Shown here one piece after another: positions 18,910 to 27,480 of a stretch of DNA of 64,000 bases; the stretch's first letter is position 1; the number at the start of each line of letters is the position of its first letter. The position numbers and the translations under genes were made by a program. The notes below the pieces were generated by a model. That model saw only the letters and a list, made by a program, of their open reading frames with translations. It was not told the DNA's origin and ran no database searches. Origin of the DNA: Nocardia australiensis. Its GTDB lineage: Bacteria > Actinomycetota > Actinomycetes > Mycobacteriales > Mycobacteriaceae. Where the stretch lies: positions 62,001 to 126,000 of the forward strand of contig NZ_JAJFZM010000003.1 in the NCBI RefSeq assembly GCF_020733705.1. Reading direction: 5' to 3'.

Positions 18910-20448
18910 TCATACGATGCCGCTCGGCTTCCGCCGTGTCCCCGGCTGCTGGCGTGGCATATCATTCGGCGGTACCGGATACGGGACACCGGCGGTTGCC
19001 GTTCCCAACGCGACATTCGGGCCGCATTGCGCGATCGCGGCATCCATTTTCGGTTTCGGATCCGTCAGAATCGGTTTCGCCGAATTCGGGGTCGAACCGA
19101 AATCGAAAGCAGAGGTCATATCGCCGGTGACGCTGCGCCGCCACGGGGTCAGGTTCGGCACGTCTACTCCGAACCGCGTTTCCAGCAGGCGCAGTTGCGA
19201 GGTGTGATCGAAGGTGTCCGAGGCGACGAGACCGCCGCGGCTATAGGGCGAAATGACCAATCCCGGAACGCGATAGCCGAGTCCGATCGGACCGGTGATG
19301 CCGCTCGACGACTTCACCCGATCCAGCGGCACGGTGAGGAACTCCCCGGGAGTCCCCGCCGGGGCGGTCGGCGGCGTCACATGGTCGAAGAAGCCGCCGT
19401 TCTCGTCGTAGCTGATGATCAGCGCCGTCTTCTCCCACACCCTCGGATTCGAGGTAAGGATATCGAGCAGTTGGACAATGCCGAAGGCGCCGAAGGCGGC
19501 GGGCAGCGCGGGATGTTCGCAGTTGATCAGCGAGGGGATGATCCAGGACACGGCGGGCAGCGTGTCGTTGGCGACATCGGCCTGAAAGTCGTTGGGGTAC
19601 ACCGGGGCAAGGCCGCGGCGAGCCAATTCGGAGTTCGGATCCGACGATTGTGTGAAGCAGCCGAGCATCCCGTCGAGGATCACCGATGACAACGGGCCGA
19701 CGTCGCGGTTGTTGTAGACCTTCCAGCTGACACCGGCCTCGGAGAGGTTTTCAGGGTAGGTCCGCCAGCTGTATACGTGCTGCGGGATGAGGGTGGGAGT
19801 CTCGACGAGTGGGCCACCGGCAAGGCCGTCCGGGTCGATGGAGGCACTGATCCAGTACAACCGGTTGGGGTCGGTGGGCCCGAGGACCGAGCTGTGGTAA
19901 TTGTCGCAGAGCGTGAACGCTTCGGCGAGCTCATGGTGGATCGGAATATCCTCGCGCAGGTAGTAACCCATTGCCGCGGGCGCGTTGGCCGGACCCACGC
20001 TGGCCACCGACATGGGCATCCACTGATCGTTGCCGCCGCCGTTCCATGCACGGTGCATGCCACCCCAGGTGTGGTCGGGGTCGTTGATGCACTCGCCATC
20101 GAGGGTGGCGCCACGGGTGGTATCGAGGCGGAATGGATTCACATAGCCGTCCGGGGTCGGCCCGATGCCGGGAGTCCACCCGTACTGCTGCCAGGCCGCA
20201 GAGGTCTCGTCGAATCCGCGTACGCCCGACATGGTGCCGAAATAGTGGTCGAACGAGCGGTTTTCCTGCATCAGCAAAACGAAATGCTCGATATCGCCGA
20301 GTCCTCCCATCCCGGCCGGATCGGCGGCATAGGCGCGCTCGATGATCGGATTGGCCCAGGACGCCAGCGCCCCCGCGGCGCCCGCTGCCGCCGCCTTTGC
20401 CAGGAACTGCCTGCGGTTGAGACCACTGAACGGACCCGCTGCACACAT
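18910..20448 (-). CDS. Tat-exported phospholipase C / phosphoesterase
   Basis: 512 residues. The N-terminus has a twin-arginine signal (LNRRQFLAKAAAAGAAGALA) with an AYA-like cleavage site near residue 45, so it is exported folded and acts in or beyond the cell envelope. The catalytic phosphoesterase family signature follows at once: DIEHFVLLMQENRSFDHYFG and SGVRGFDE. Further family motifs are YHSSVLGPTDPNRLYWIS, SYDENGGFFDHVTPP, and GLGYRVPGLVISPYSRGG with the C-terminal HTSQLRLLETRFGV. This matches mycobacterial and Nocardia PlcA/B/C-type enzymes that cleave phosphatidylcholine or sphingomyelin. ATG 20448 starts the signal; a longer in-frame start is rejected. Confidence 0.95.
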   Translation of the reverse strand: MCAAGPFSGLNRRQFLAKAAAAGAAGALASWANPIIERAYAADPAGMGGLGDIEHFVLLMQENRSFDHYFGTMSGVRGFDETSAAWQQYGWTPGIGPTPDGYVNPFRLDTTRGATLDGECINDPDHTWGGMHRAWNGGGNDQWMPMSVASVGPANAPAAMGYYLREDIPIHHELAEAFTLCDNYHSSVLGPTDPNRLYWISASIDPDGLAGGPLVETPTLIPQHVYSWRTYPENLSEAGVSWKVYNNRDVGPLSSVILDGMLGCFTQSSDPNSELARRGLAPVYPNDFQADVANDTLPAVSWIIPSLINCEHPALPAAFGAFGIVQLLDILTSNPRVWEKTALIISYDENGGFFDHVTPPTAPAGTPGEFLTVPLDRVKSSSGITGPIGLGYRVPGLVISPYSRGGLVASDTFDHTSQLRLLETRFGVDVPNLTPWRRSVTGDMTSAFDFGSTPNSAKPILTDPKPKMDAAIAQCGPNVALGTATAGVPYPVPPNDMPRQQPGTRRKPSGIV

Positions 20449-20806
20449 GCTGGAACACGGCCTTTCTGCCGAACTGGATCGAACAGGTGTTGACGGTCGC
20501 GCCGACCCTACCGCGAAGTTGATCAAACGTCCGACTGGGCGGCGGCGGTCGCGAACGGCCGCAGCTTACCGGCAATCGGCCAAGCCTCGACGATCGGGCC
20601 GACCCGGCACGCCGCAATGGCAAGCAATTTTCTGACAGTCACTTGCATGCAGATCGCGCGGCTACCTGGACTGACCACCTCTATCCTGCGACATGTAGAT
20701 TCCTCGTGTACTTTCTCGCTCGGCGGCAGCGCTCATCCCAGTACGCGACCAGTTATTTCAGTATCGCGTGACATCAGCCACAGACCGGACATACGGCCGG
20801 ACCCGG
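20449..20806. other. Intergenic region upstream of the phospholipase
   Basis: 358 bases between the phospholipase start and the AEC transporter end. No gene is supported. It contains AGTTATTTCAGT at 20751-20762, a 12-base match to one arm of the palindrome at 7924-7961, but without its partner arm. Confidence 0.4.
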
Positions 20807-21757
20807 TCACCGCGCGACGAAAAGCCATACCGGCACCAGCATCAGCGCCACCAGCGAACTCTTCGCAACGACCGCCGCAGCCAGGTCGATATCGGTGTCG
20901 TAGCGCTGAGCGAAGATGAACAGGTTCTGCGGGGCCGGCATGGCGGCGATCAGCACCAGATAGGTGAGCCACGGCCCGCGAATCCCGAACAGATACTTGG
21001 AGATCACGAACGCCATTACCGGCAGCGCAACACATTTGAAGATGATCAGCGCGTACTCGTCGCGCCTGGTTGCGCGCAGCCGCAGACCTGACGCGCCCAG
21101 ATGAAGGCCGAGTGCGAACAACGCCACCGGCGCTGCGGCGTTTCCACTGAACGCCAGCGCGTCACGGGCCCAGTCCGGCACCGGCACGTTCGCCACATTC
21201 GCGCCGACGCCGAGGTAACACGCGATGACGATCGGTGTGCCCAGGGCGGCCAGCACTCCGCGCATCATGGCCGCACTGGGCGTGCCACCCGAATCATCCT
21301 GCGCAGCACCATATTCCATGATGGCGATGATGATCACTGTGAGCACACAGACCTGGAGCAGAATCGTCGGAAAGATCGGGGCGGCATCGCCGAACAGGAG
21401 CACGAAGACCGGGATGGCGAAGTAGGTGGTGTTGACCTGCACCCCGGCCATGATCCGCAGTGCGGTGCCCCGGGCGTCGGCGCCGATGACCCGGCGCGCA
21501 CCGACGCCCACGATCACCATCCCCAGCAGCGCCGTCACCAGATAGGCGGCAATCGCCGTCGGGTCGAATACCTGCCCCAAATCGCTCGCGTAGAGCGACC
21601 CGAACAGATAGCACGGGATCGCGAACAGAAACGCGAAGTCGGAGAATGCCTTCGAACTGTCCGACCCGATGACCTTGCGCCGGGCGAACACCACGCCACT
21701 GCCGAACACCAGCACAACGGGCGCCAATTTCACAGCCGTGGCCGCGACATTGCTCAC
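20807..21757 (-). CDS. AEC (auxin efflux carrier) family transporter
   Basis: 316 residues, about ten membrane segments in two five-helix halves. The N-terminal half includes LAPVVLVFGSGVVFARRKV, DFAFLFAIPCYLFGSLYAS and AAYLVTALLGMVIVGVGARR. The C-terminal half includes AAPVALFALGLHLGASGLRL, IIFKCVALPVMAFVISKYLF and TYLVLIAAMPAPQNLFIFAQ. Family members move organic anions or other small solutes out of or into the cell. It lies downstream of rpsA, separated by a strong hairpin, so it is probably transcribed separately. The substrate cannot be told. Confidence 0.9.
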   Translation of the reverse strand: MSNVAATAVKLAPVVLVFGSGVVFARRKVIGSDSSKAFSDFAFLFAIPCYLFGSLYASDLGQVFDPTAIAAYLVTALLGMVIVGVGARRVIGADARGTALRIMAGVQVNTTYFAIPVFVLLFGDAAPIFPTILLQVCVLTVIIIAIMEYGAAQDDSGGTPSAAMMRGVLAALGTPIVIACYLGVGANVANVPVPDWARDALAFSGNAAAPVALFALGLHLGASGLRLRATRRDEYALIIFKCVALPVMAFVISKYLFGIRGPWLTYLVLIAAMPAPQNLFIFAQRYDTDIDLAAAVVAKSSLVALMLVPVWLFVAR

Positions 21758-21793
21758 TTCGGAAGCCTAGGGCAACTCGGCGCCCGAAAAGCC

Positions 21794-21828
21794 CGAAGGC
21801 CCCGGTCCGCATTGGACCGGGGCCTTCG
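21794..21828. terminator. Terminator downstream of rpsA
   Basis: CGAAGGCCCCGGTCC (21794-21808) pairs perfectly with 21814-21828 around a five-base loop. It lies 20 bases after the rpsA stop codon on the minus strand, with a short run of T after it on that strand (GGGCTTTTCG). Confidence 0.9.
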
Positions 21829-21847
21829 AGAGGTTTGCTTACCTGAA

Positions 21848-23314
21848 TCAGGCGTTGCCGGAGAGCTTCTCCCGCAGAGCCGCGAGCTGGGCGTCGCTGG
21901 CGAGCGAACCGCCACCGGACTCGGCTGGCGCGGAGGTAGCCTGCGAACCGCTCTCGGAGGAGTAGTTCGACGAACCGCCACCGTTCGCGGCCTCGGCCGC
22001 GGCGTCGGCCGCCATCTTCTCCATCTGGGCGGTGTGCATCTTGTGACGACGCTCCGCCTCGGCGTAACGGCCTTCCCACTCTTCGCGCTGCTTGTCGAAA
22101 CCTTCGATCCAGTCGTTGGTCTCGGAGTCGAAGCCCTCGGGGAAGATGTAGTTGCCCTGCTCGTCGTAGCTGTCGGCCATGCCGTACTTCGACGGGTCGA
22201 ACTCTGCGTGGTAGTCCTCGTTGGCCTGCTTGAGGCTCAGCGAGATCCGGCGACGCTCCAGGTCGATGTCGATGACCTTGACCATCGCGTCGTCGCCGAC
22301 CGCGACGACCTGGTCCGGGACCTCCACGTGGCGCTCGGCCAGCTCGGAGATGTGCACCAGGCCCTCGATGCCCTCTTCGACACGCACGAACGCACCGAAC
22401 GGAACCAGCTTGGTGACCTTGCCCGGCACGATCTGGCCGATCGCGTGGGTGCGGGCGAACTGGCGCCACGGGTCTTCCTGAGTCGCCTTGAGCGACAGCG
22501 AAACCCGCTCGCGGTCCAGGTCGACGTCGAGCACCTCGACGGTGACCTCGTTGCCGACCTCGACAACCTCGGACGGGTGATCGATGTGCTTCCAGGACAG
22601 CTCGGAGACGTGCACCAGGCCGTCGACGCCGCCCAGGTCCACGAAGGCACCGAAGTTGACGATCGAGGAGACCACACCCTTGCGGACCTGGCCCTTCTGC
22701 AGCTGGTGCAGGAACTCGCTGCGGACCTCGGACTGGGTCTGCTCGAGCCATGCGCGACGCGACAGGACCACGTTGTTGCGGTTCTTGTCGAGCTCGATGA
22801 TCTTGGCCTCGATCTCCTTGCCGACGTACGGCTGGAGGTCACGGACACGACGCATCTCGACGAGCGAGGCGGGCAGGAAGCCACGCAGGCCGATGTCGAG
22901 GATCAGGCCGCCCTTGACGACCTCGATGACGGTGCCCTTGACGGCCTCGTCCTTCTCCTTGAGCTCCTCGATGGTGCCCCAAGCGCGCTCGTACTGAGCC
23001 CGCTTCTTCGACAGGATCAGGCGGCCTTCCTTGTCCTCCTTGGTGAGAACGAGGGCCTCGACCTCATCACCCACGGAAACGACCTCATTGGGGTCGACAT
23101 CGTGCTTGATGGAGAGCTCGCGGGAAGGGATGACGCCTTCGGTCTTGTAACCGATGTCGAGCAGGACCTCGTCGCGGTCGACCTTGACGATGGTTCCTTC
23201 GACGATGTCGCCGTCGTTGAAGTACTTGATCGTGGCGTCGATGGCGGCGAGGAAATCCTCGGCGGAGCCGATGTCGTTGACGGCTACCTGCGGCGAGGTG
23301 ACGGTGGTGGGCAT
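21848..23314 (-). CDS. rpsA: 30S ribosomal protein S1
   Basis: 488 residues with four S1 RNA-binding repeats, the usual number in actinobacteria. Repeat 1 begins near residue 35 (GDIVEGTIVKVDRDEVLLDI), repeat 2 near 120 (AVKGTVIEVVKGGLILDI), repeat 3 near 205 (VRKGVVSSIVNFGAFVDLGG) and repeat 4 near 290 (IVPGKVTKLVPFGAFVRVEE). A flexible C-terminal tail rich in Ala, Ser and Gly ends LREKLSGNA. S1 binds mRNA at the small subunit and, in mycobacteria, has been linked to trans-translation. ATG 23314 matches the usual MPTTVTSPQVAVNDIG start; upstream in-frame sequence is untranslated leader. polA and coaE flank the region as in mycobacteria. Confidence 0.97.
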   Translation of the reverse strand: MPTTVTSPQVAVNDIGSAEDFLAAIDATIKYFNDGDIVEGTIVKVDRDEVLLDIGYKTEGVIPSRELSIKHDVDPNEVVSVGDEVEALVLTKEDKEGRLILSKKRAQYERAWGTIEELKEKDEAVKGTVIEVVKGGLILDIGLRGFLPASLVEMRRVRDLQPYVGKEIEAKIIELDKNRNNVVLSRRAWLEQTQSEVRSEFLHQLQKGQVRKGVVSSIVNFGAFVDLGGVDGLVHVSELSWKHIDHPSEVVEVGNEVTVEVLDVDLDRERVSLSLKATQEDPWRQFARTHAIGQIVPGKVTKLVPFGAFVRVEEGIEGLVHISELAERHVEVPDQVVAVGDDAMVKVIDIDLERRRISLSLKQANEDYHAEFDPSKYGMADSYDEQGNYIFPEGFDSETNDWIEGFDKQREEWEGRYAEAERRHKMHTAQMEKMAADAAAEAANGGGSSNYSSESGSQATSAPAESGGGSLASDAQLAALREKLSGNA

Positions 23315-23594
23315 ATGTCGGTTTGCTCCGGACGGATTGTGGTCGGTTGCGGACATTGGAACTTTCGGTACTGTTGCGAACTCACCGCGATGACGCGAGG
23401 TGACGGACGTGATGAACGTACCGCACGGCAGATCGGTGAAACTCAACGCGGGCGCTGTCATTACCGCACCGGTTGCTTCTGTCCCCAACAGGACGTCGGC
23501 ACAGTACTACACAGGACACTCGCGCGTTCAGCGTACGCGACCCTGGTCCGGCCGGGCAAACCGGTCTGAACGCCACGCCGGATAAGCTGACAGC
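23315..23594. promoter_or_regulatory. Divergent promoter region of rpsA and a methyltransferase gene
   Basis: 280 bases between two divergent starts. The rpsA side has a long untranslated leader of unknown structure. I could not fix a -10/-35 pair with confidence and saw no strong hairpin. Confidence 0.4.
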
Positions 23595-24449
23595 GTGTCG
23601 GAAGATCGCCATGCGCAAGCAAACACACTGCTAGGAACGGCCGGGACCGCGCGCGCCCGGATCGGATCGGCAGCGAGCCAGCAGGCCAGCAGGCGCTGGT
23701 GGGACGCCGACGCGACCCAATATCACGAAACCCACGCCGAGTTCCTCGGCGTCGACTCTCCCGACGGCGAGTTCGTCTGGTGTCCGGAGGGCCTGCACGA
23801 GGGCGATATGCATTTCCTCGGTGACATCGCGGGCAAACAGATCCTCGAGATCGGCTGCGGATCCGCGCCCTGTTCGCGCTGGCTGGCCGGCCAGGGCGCC
23901 TACCCGGTCGGCCTCGACCTGTCCAAGGGCATGCTCGAACGCGGTCTGGCCGCCATGGCGCGTGGCGGACCACAGGTCCCGCTGGTCCAGGCGGGGGCAG
24001 AGTCGCTGCCCTTCGCCGACGCCTGTTTCGACCTGGCCTGCTCGGCCTTCGGGGCGATTCCCTTCGTCGCCGACTCCGCGCGGGTGATGCGCGAGGTCGC
24101 CCGCGTATTGCGCCCCGGCGGCCGATGGGTGTTCTCGGTGAACCACCCCATGCGCTGGATTTTCCCTGATGACCCCGGCGAGGCCGGCCTGACCGCCTCG
24201 ATCCCCTATTTCGACCGCACCCCCTATGTCGAGGTCGACGGCGACGGCGAGGCCACCTACGTCGAGCACCACCGCACCGTCGGCGACCGCGTTCGCGAGA
24301 TCGTTGCCGCCGGGCTGATCCTCGAAGACATCATCGAACCCGACTGGCCGGAATGGCTCGACCGCGAATGGGGCCAGTGGAGTCCGTTGCGCGGCGAATT
24401 ATTCCCTGGCACCGCCATTTTCGTCACCAGCAAACCCACAGCAGGATAG
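23595..24449 (+). CDS. Class I SAM-dependent methyltransferase
   Basis: 284 residues with a GTG start. The fold is a Methyltransf_11 type: motif I ILEIGCGSAPCSRWLAGQG near residues 82-100, motif post-I VGLDLSKGML, LPFADACFDLACSAFGAIPF (motif II) and VLRPGGRWVFSVNHPMRW (motif III). The N-terminal ~45 residues include RRWWDADATQYHETHAEFLG, typical of an actinobacterial group of such enzymes. The substrate is unknown. It is divergent from rpsA. Soluble, cytoplasmic. Confidence 0.92.
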   Translation: MSEDRHAQANTLLGTAGTARARIGSAASQQASRRWWDADATQYHETHAEFLGVDSPDGEFVWCPEGLHEGDMHFLGDIAGKQILEIGCGSAPCSRWLAGQGAYPVGLDLSKGMLERGLAAMARGGPQVPLVQAGAESLPFADACFDLACSAFGAIPFVADSARVMREVARVLRPGGRWVFSVNHPMRWIFPDDPGEAGLTASIPYFDRTPYVEVDGDGEATYVEHHRTVGDRVREIVAAGLILEDIIEPDWPEWLDREWGQWSPLRGELFPGTAIFVTSKPTAG

Positions 24450-24523
24450 GCCCCACTCACCCGAAAACGTGTGCGCCGCCGGTGATTACGAATCCACCGG
24501 CGACGCACAGGCTTCGCTGGACC

Positions 24524-24730
24524 TCAGAGCGGTCGCACGTTCTCCGCCTGCGGGCCCTTTTGGCCCTGCGTAACGTCGAACTCGACGCGCTGGTCGTCAT
24601 TCAGGCTCCGAAAGCCGGTGTCGGCGATCGCGCTGAAGTGGACGAAAACGTCCGGCCCTCCGTCATCCGGAGCGATGAAGCCGAATCCCTTGTCCGCGTT
24701 GAACCATTTGACAGTGCCCTGCATCATCAC
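24524..24730 (-). CDS. cspA: Cold shock protein (CspA family)
   Basis: 68 residues, a single cold shock OB-fold. It binds single-stranded RNA or DNA and melts mRNA structure. RNP1 (KGFGFIAPD) and RNP2 (VFVHFSAI) are both clear, and the domain ends GPQAENVRPL as in actinobacterial Csp proteins. Two adjacent ATG codons (24730 and 24727) are possible; the family usually has one residue before QGTVKWF, so I use the first. A 93-base leader separates it from the ribbon-helix-helix gene upstream, which may hold its promoter and cold-responsive 5' untranslated region. Confidence 0.96.
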   Translation of the reverse strand: MMMQGTVKWFNADKGFGFIAPDDGGPDVFVHFSAIADTGFRSLNDDQRVEFDVTQGQKGPQAENVRPL

Positions 24731-24823
24731 TCCTGCCGTTGGAATCTTTGACCGAACGTCCTGATACTGCCTGGTCCACCGGCAAATTCCCAGTATTTGA
24801 CGCGGTGGGGGGCGCGAGGGGTT

Positions 24824-24982
24824 TCAGTCGGCCTTCGGTTTCCGTCCCGCCTCGTCGAGCGCACGTCGCAGGGCGTACTCGATTTGGGCATTGATACTGC
24901 GCAAATCGTCGGCCGCCCATTTGGCGATGGCATCGTGCACTGCCGGGTCGAGGCGAAGCAGGAGCTTCTTGCGCTCAGCCAT
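24824..24982 (-). CDS. Small ribbon-helix-helix (Arc/CopG-like) DNA-binding protein
   Basis: 52 residues, ATG 24982, stop 24824. It begins MAERKKLLLRLDPAVHDAIA: one strand (KKLLLRL) followed by helix A (DPAVHDAIAKWAADD) and helix B (SINAQIEYALRRALDEAG), the ribbon-helix-helix layout of Arc, CopG and HicB/Phd-like antitoxins. Basic residues flank the strand, as expected for DNA contacts. It starts nine bases after the SPFH gene stop codon, so the two form one operon. I infer that it represses its own operon through the TATCA array at 25886-25918. No toxin gene lies next to it. Confidence 0.85.
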   Translation of the reverse strand: MAERKKLLLRLDPAVHDAIAKWAADDLRSINAQIEYALRRALDEAGRKPKAD

Positions 24983-24991
24983 CAGCGCGCC

Positions 24992-25876
24992 TCACGAGTA
25001 GAGCGAACCGGTGTTGACCACGGGCTGGATGGCGCGGTCGCCGCACAGCACCACCAGCAGATTGGACACCATCGTTGCCTTGCGCTCCTCGTCGAGTTCG
25101 ACCGTGCCCTGTTCGGCGAGACGGTCCAGCGCAAGCCCAACCATGCCCACCGCACCCTCGACGATATGGGTCCGGGCGGCCACCACCTGGGCGGCCTGTT
25201 GACGAACGAGCATGGCCTGCGCGATCTCCGGCGCGTAGGCCAGATGGGTGATCCTGGCCTCCAGCACCTCGATCCCCGCCATTTCGGTGCGTTCACGCAG
25301 TTCGTCGGTGAGCTCTCCGGCTACCTCGCCACCGTCACGCAGGCTGGTGCGCCCGGCGTCATGAGCGTCATAGGGGTGACTGGTCGCCAGGTGGCGGACC
25401 GCCGCCTCGGACTGAGTCGCCACGTACTCCTCGTAGTCGTCGACAGCGAAGGCGGCTTTGAAACTGTCGACCACGCGATAGACGACCACCGCGGCGATCT
25501 CGACCGGATTGCCGTCGGCGTCATTGACCTTCAGCTTCTGGGTCTCGAAGTTGCGCACCCGCAACGAAATGCTGCGACGATCCGCCAGCGGCACCACCGA
25601 GAAGAATCCCGGTTCACTGACGGACCCGATGTAGCGGCCGAAGAACTGCACCACCTTCGCCTCGTTCGGATTGACCACGGTCAGCCCGGTCAACAGCAGG
25701 AACAGCACCACGATCACGAATATCGCGGCGATCGCGCCGATCAGCGCGGCGGCGCTGTCGTGATTTTTGGAATAGACGAACCCCAGCGCGGCCAGGCCGC
25801 CGAAGGCAATCACCAGCAGCAACAAGACCAGCAGCACCAGAAAGCCGTTGACGCGGAATGCGGACCTGAACTTCAT
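24992..25876 (-). CDS. SPFH (band 7 / flotillin-like) membrane protein
   Basis: 294 residues. Two N-terminal membrane segments (GFLVLLVLLLLVIAFGGLAA and AIAAIFVIVVLFLLLTGLTV) are followed by the SPFH domain from NPNEAKVVQFFGRYIGSV, with IEIAAVVVYRVVDSFKAAF-like core and ITHLAYAPEIAQAMLVRQQA, then a C-terminal region rich in coiled-coil helix. SPFH proteins form membrane-associated oligomers that organise membrane microdomains or control proteases. I chose ATG 25876 because GGAGGG lies just upstream; ATG 25894 would put the start inside that site. It is co-transcribed with the ribbon-helix-helix gene. Confidence 0.92.
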   Translation of the reverse strand: MKFRSAFRVNGFLVLLVLLLLVIAFGGLAALGFVYSKNHDSAAALIGAIAAIFVIVVLFLLLTGLTVVNPNEAKVVQFFGRYIGSVSEPGFFSVVPLADRRSISLRVRNFETQKLKVNDADGNPVEIAAVVVYRVVDSFKAAFAVDDYEEYVATQSEAAVRHLATSHPYDAHDAGRTSLRDGGEVAGELTDELRERTEMAGIEVLEARITHLAYAPEIAQAMLVRQQAAQVVAARTHIVEGAVGMVGLALDRLAEQGTVELDEERKATMVSNLLVVLCGDRAIQPVVNTGSLYS

Positions 25877-25885
25877 AACACCCTC

Positions 25886-25918
25886 CAGTATCAAAGTGAT
25901 ATCACTACAGTATCACCT
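25886..25918 (-). promoter_or_regulatory. Three TATCA repeats at 11-base spacing, likely operator of the SPFH operon
   Basis: TATCA occurs at 25889-25893, 25900-25904 and 25911-25915, exactly one helical turn apart. The three 11-base units read CAGTATCAAAG, TGATATCACTA and CAGTATCACCT. The middle one contains the perfect 12-base palindrome AGTGATATCACT (25895-25906). The array lies 10-42 bases before the SPFH start codon and overlaps GATACT sequences that could be -10 elements on the minus strand. Phased half-sites of this sort are typical binding sites for ribbon-helix-helix dimers, and one is encoded by the second gene of this operon. Confidence 0.65.
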
Positions 25919-26041
25919 TGTTCGGAGCAGACGCACCGATGCCGCGTCACGGCCCGGCGCCCCGCTGAAGGATCACGGCGCCCAGCGAAATCTCACTGCC
26001 CCAACCGGGCCGGCCGGCGGTACTGACACGATGAGCGGGCC

Positions 26042-27409
26042 TCAGTTCGCGGGAACGATGTTCCTGTTCAGACGGAATATGTTGCGCGAGTCGTACTTCG
26101 CCTTCAGCGCGGCCAAGCGCGCGTAGGTATCGGCCGCGTATCCCGCCCGGGTCTGCGCTTCATCCGCGGCAGCACCGGCACCGTAGATGAAATTGAGGCT
26201 GTGCCCGATCGTCCACGGGGCCAATGCCTCTCGCACCATCGCGAGGTCCGCGGGCACTGCGGCACCGGACTCAGGCATTGCGATGACGCGCACTACGAAC
26301 TTCGCATCCCGATGGTCGAGCGCGATATCGGCAGCACCGCGCTTGCTCAGCGCGCCGCCAAGCTGCCGAATGTCGAGGACCGCCTGGACCGGAGCACCCG
26401 GCCCCGCGACCTTCAGCAGTGCCGCCAGGGTGTCGGCCGACAGTTCGCGCAGCATCGCATTGGTGGCGGCGTAAGCGTGCGGAAAATCGGGATCGCTGTG
26501 GATGGTGTGGCTTTCGGTGTAGGGCATCTCGCGCAGATCATCCTTCAGCCGTCCACCGACCGCGCGCAGCGGCGCGACCAGCCGCTCCCCCTCCTCGGTG
26601 GCGCCATTGAACGCGATGCGGAACGACGCGACATAGCGACCACGCAACTGCGCGGGGACCTGCGGGATATCCGGGAATTCCATGATGGCGACCGCCGAGG
26701 TCAGCTCGTCGGGTACCGTCGCGCTCCACTGCCGCCATATCTCGAGCGCCCGCTGGACCAACGGCGTATCGAAGATCAGCTGCCCGCCGTACACCGCGGT
26801 CACCGGCACCAGTTCCAGCTCCAACGCGGTCACCACACCGAAGTTGCCACCGGTGCCGAGTGTGGCGCCGAACAGCTCGTCGCCGGGCGCCAGACGCCGG
26901 ACCCGGCCATCCGCGGTGACGAGCTCGATAGCACGGACATATTCGGCGGCATAGCCGAATTGCCGGGCCAGCAGGCTCACTCCGCCTCCGAGCAGGTAGC
27001 CGACCACACCCACCGATGGCGAGGACCCGTTCAGCGGCGCCAATCCATGCGCCGCGGCGGCCTCGACCAGCGCGCCCGCCCGGACACCCGCGCCGATTCT
27101 CGCGGTGCGAGCATCCGGATCGATCTCGATGTCGGTGATCCGCCGGGTGCTGATCAGCACACCGCCCTCGGCGGCGACCGACAGCCCGTGCCCGGTGGCC
27201 TGCACCGCGACCGAAAGTCCTTGGCGCGCCGCGTATTCCACCGCGCTGCGCACGTCTTCAGCATGCCGTGCGGCGACGACCAGAGCGGGCCGGTGGGTGT
27301 AGGCGGTCTGGAATCCGGCGATCTCCTCGTCGTACCCCATTTCGCCGGGCAGGAAGACGGGGCCGGCAATGGTGTCGATATCGATGATCCGCGATGCGTT
27401 GTTTTCCAT
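26042..27409 (-). CDS. FAD-binding oxidoreductase (PCMH/BBE family)
   Basis: 455 residues. The FAD-binding PCMH domain spans about residues 20-200 (RPALVVAARHAEDVRSAVEY, VQATGHGLSVAAEGGVLIST, SVGVVGYLLGGGVSLLARQF, ELFGATLGTGGNFGVVTALE). His in ATGHGLS is a likely covalent FAD attachment site; the Cys used for a second bond in berberine-bridge enzymes is absent (SPSVGVVG). The C-terminal BBE segment ends YDSRNIFRLNRNIVP. Such enzymes oxidise alcohols, sugars or alkaloid-like compounds; the substrate here is unknown. The divergent LysR gene 71 bases away is its probable regulator. ATG 27409 is preferred over a non-coding upstream extension. Confidence 0.9.
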   Translation of the reverse strand: MENNASRIIDIDTIAGPVFLPGEMGYDEEIAGFQTAYTHRPALVVAARHAEDVRSAVEYAARQGLSVAVQATGHGLSVAAEGGVLISTRRITDIEIDPDARTARIGAGVRAGALVEAAAAHGLAPLNGSSPSVGVVGYLLGGGVSLLARQFGYAAEYVRAIELVTADGRVRRLAPGDELFGATLGTGGNFGVVTALELELVPVTAVYGGQLIFDTPLVQRALEIWRQWSATVPDELTSAVAIMEFPDIPQVPAQLRGRYVASFRIAFNGATEEGERLVAPLRAVGGRLKDDLREMPYTESHTIHSDPDFPHAYAATNAMLRELSADTLAALLKVAGPGAPVQAVLDIRQLGGALSKRGAADIALDHRDAKFVVRVIAMPESGAAVPADLAMVREALAPWTIGHSLNFIYGAGAAADEAQTRAGYAADTYARLAALKAKYDSRNIFRLNRNIVPAN

Positions 27410-27456
27410 GACTCCGATGATTTCGGTAATCCAATAAGAAGTAAAACAAATAGTTC

Positions 27457-27471
27457 TTCTCGAAGCTAGAA
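27457..27471. promoter_or_regulatory. Possible LysR-box in the divergent promoter region
   Basis: TTCT at 27457-27460 and AGAA at 27468-27471 form a short dyad with seven bases between, within a 71-base, AT-rich region separating the flavin oxidoreductase start (27409) from the LysR start (27481). LysR-type regulators typically bind such dyads between divergent genes. The match is short. Confidence 0.35.
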
Positions 27472-27480
27472 TCAATAGTT

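Noticed and set aside
21101..23569. Plus-strand open frame of 822 codons opposite rpsA and the AEC gene
   Set aside because: It mirrors the codon bias of rpsA on the other strand, is rich in His, Asp and Arg without motifs, and has no ribosome binding site.
24797..26026. Plus-strand open frame of 409 codons opposite the SPFH operon
   Set aside because: It is an antisense shadow of the SPFH and RHH genes, which have clear domains and ribosome binding sites.
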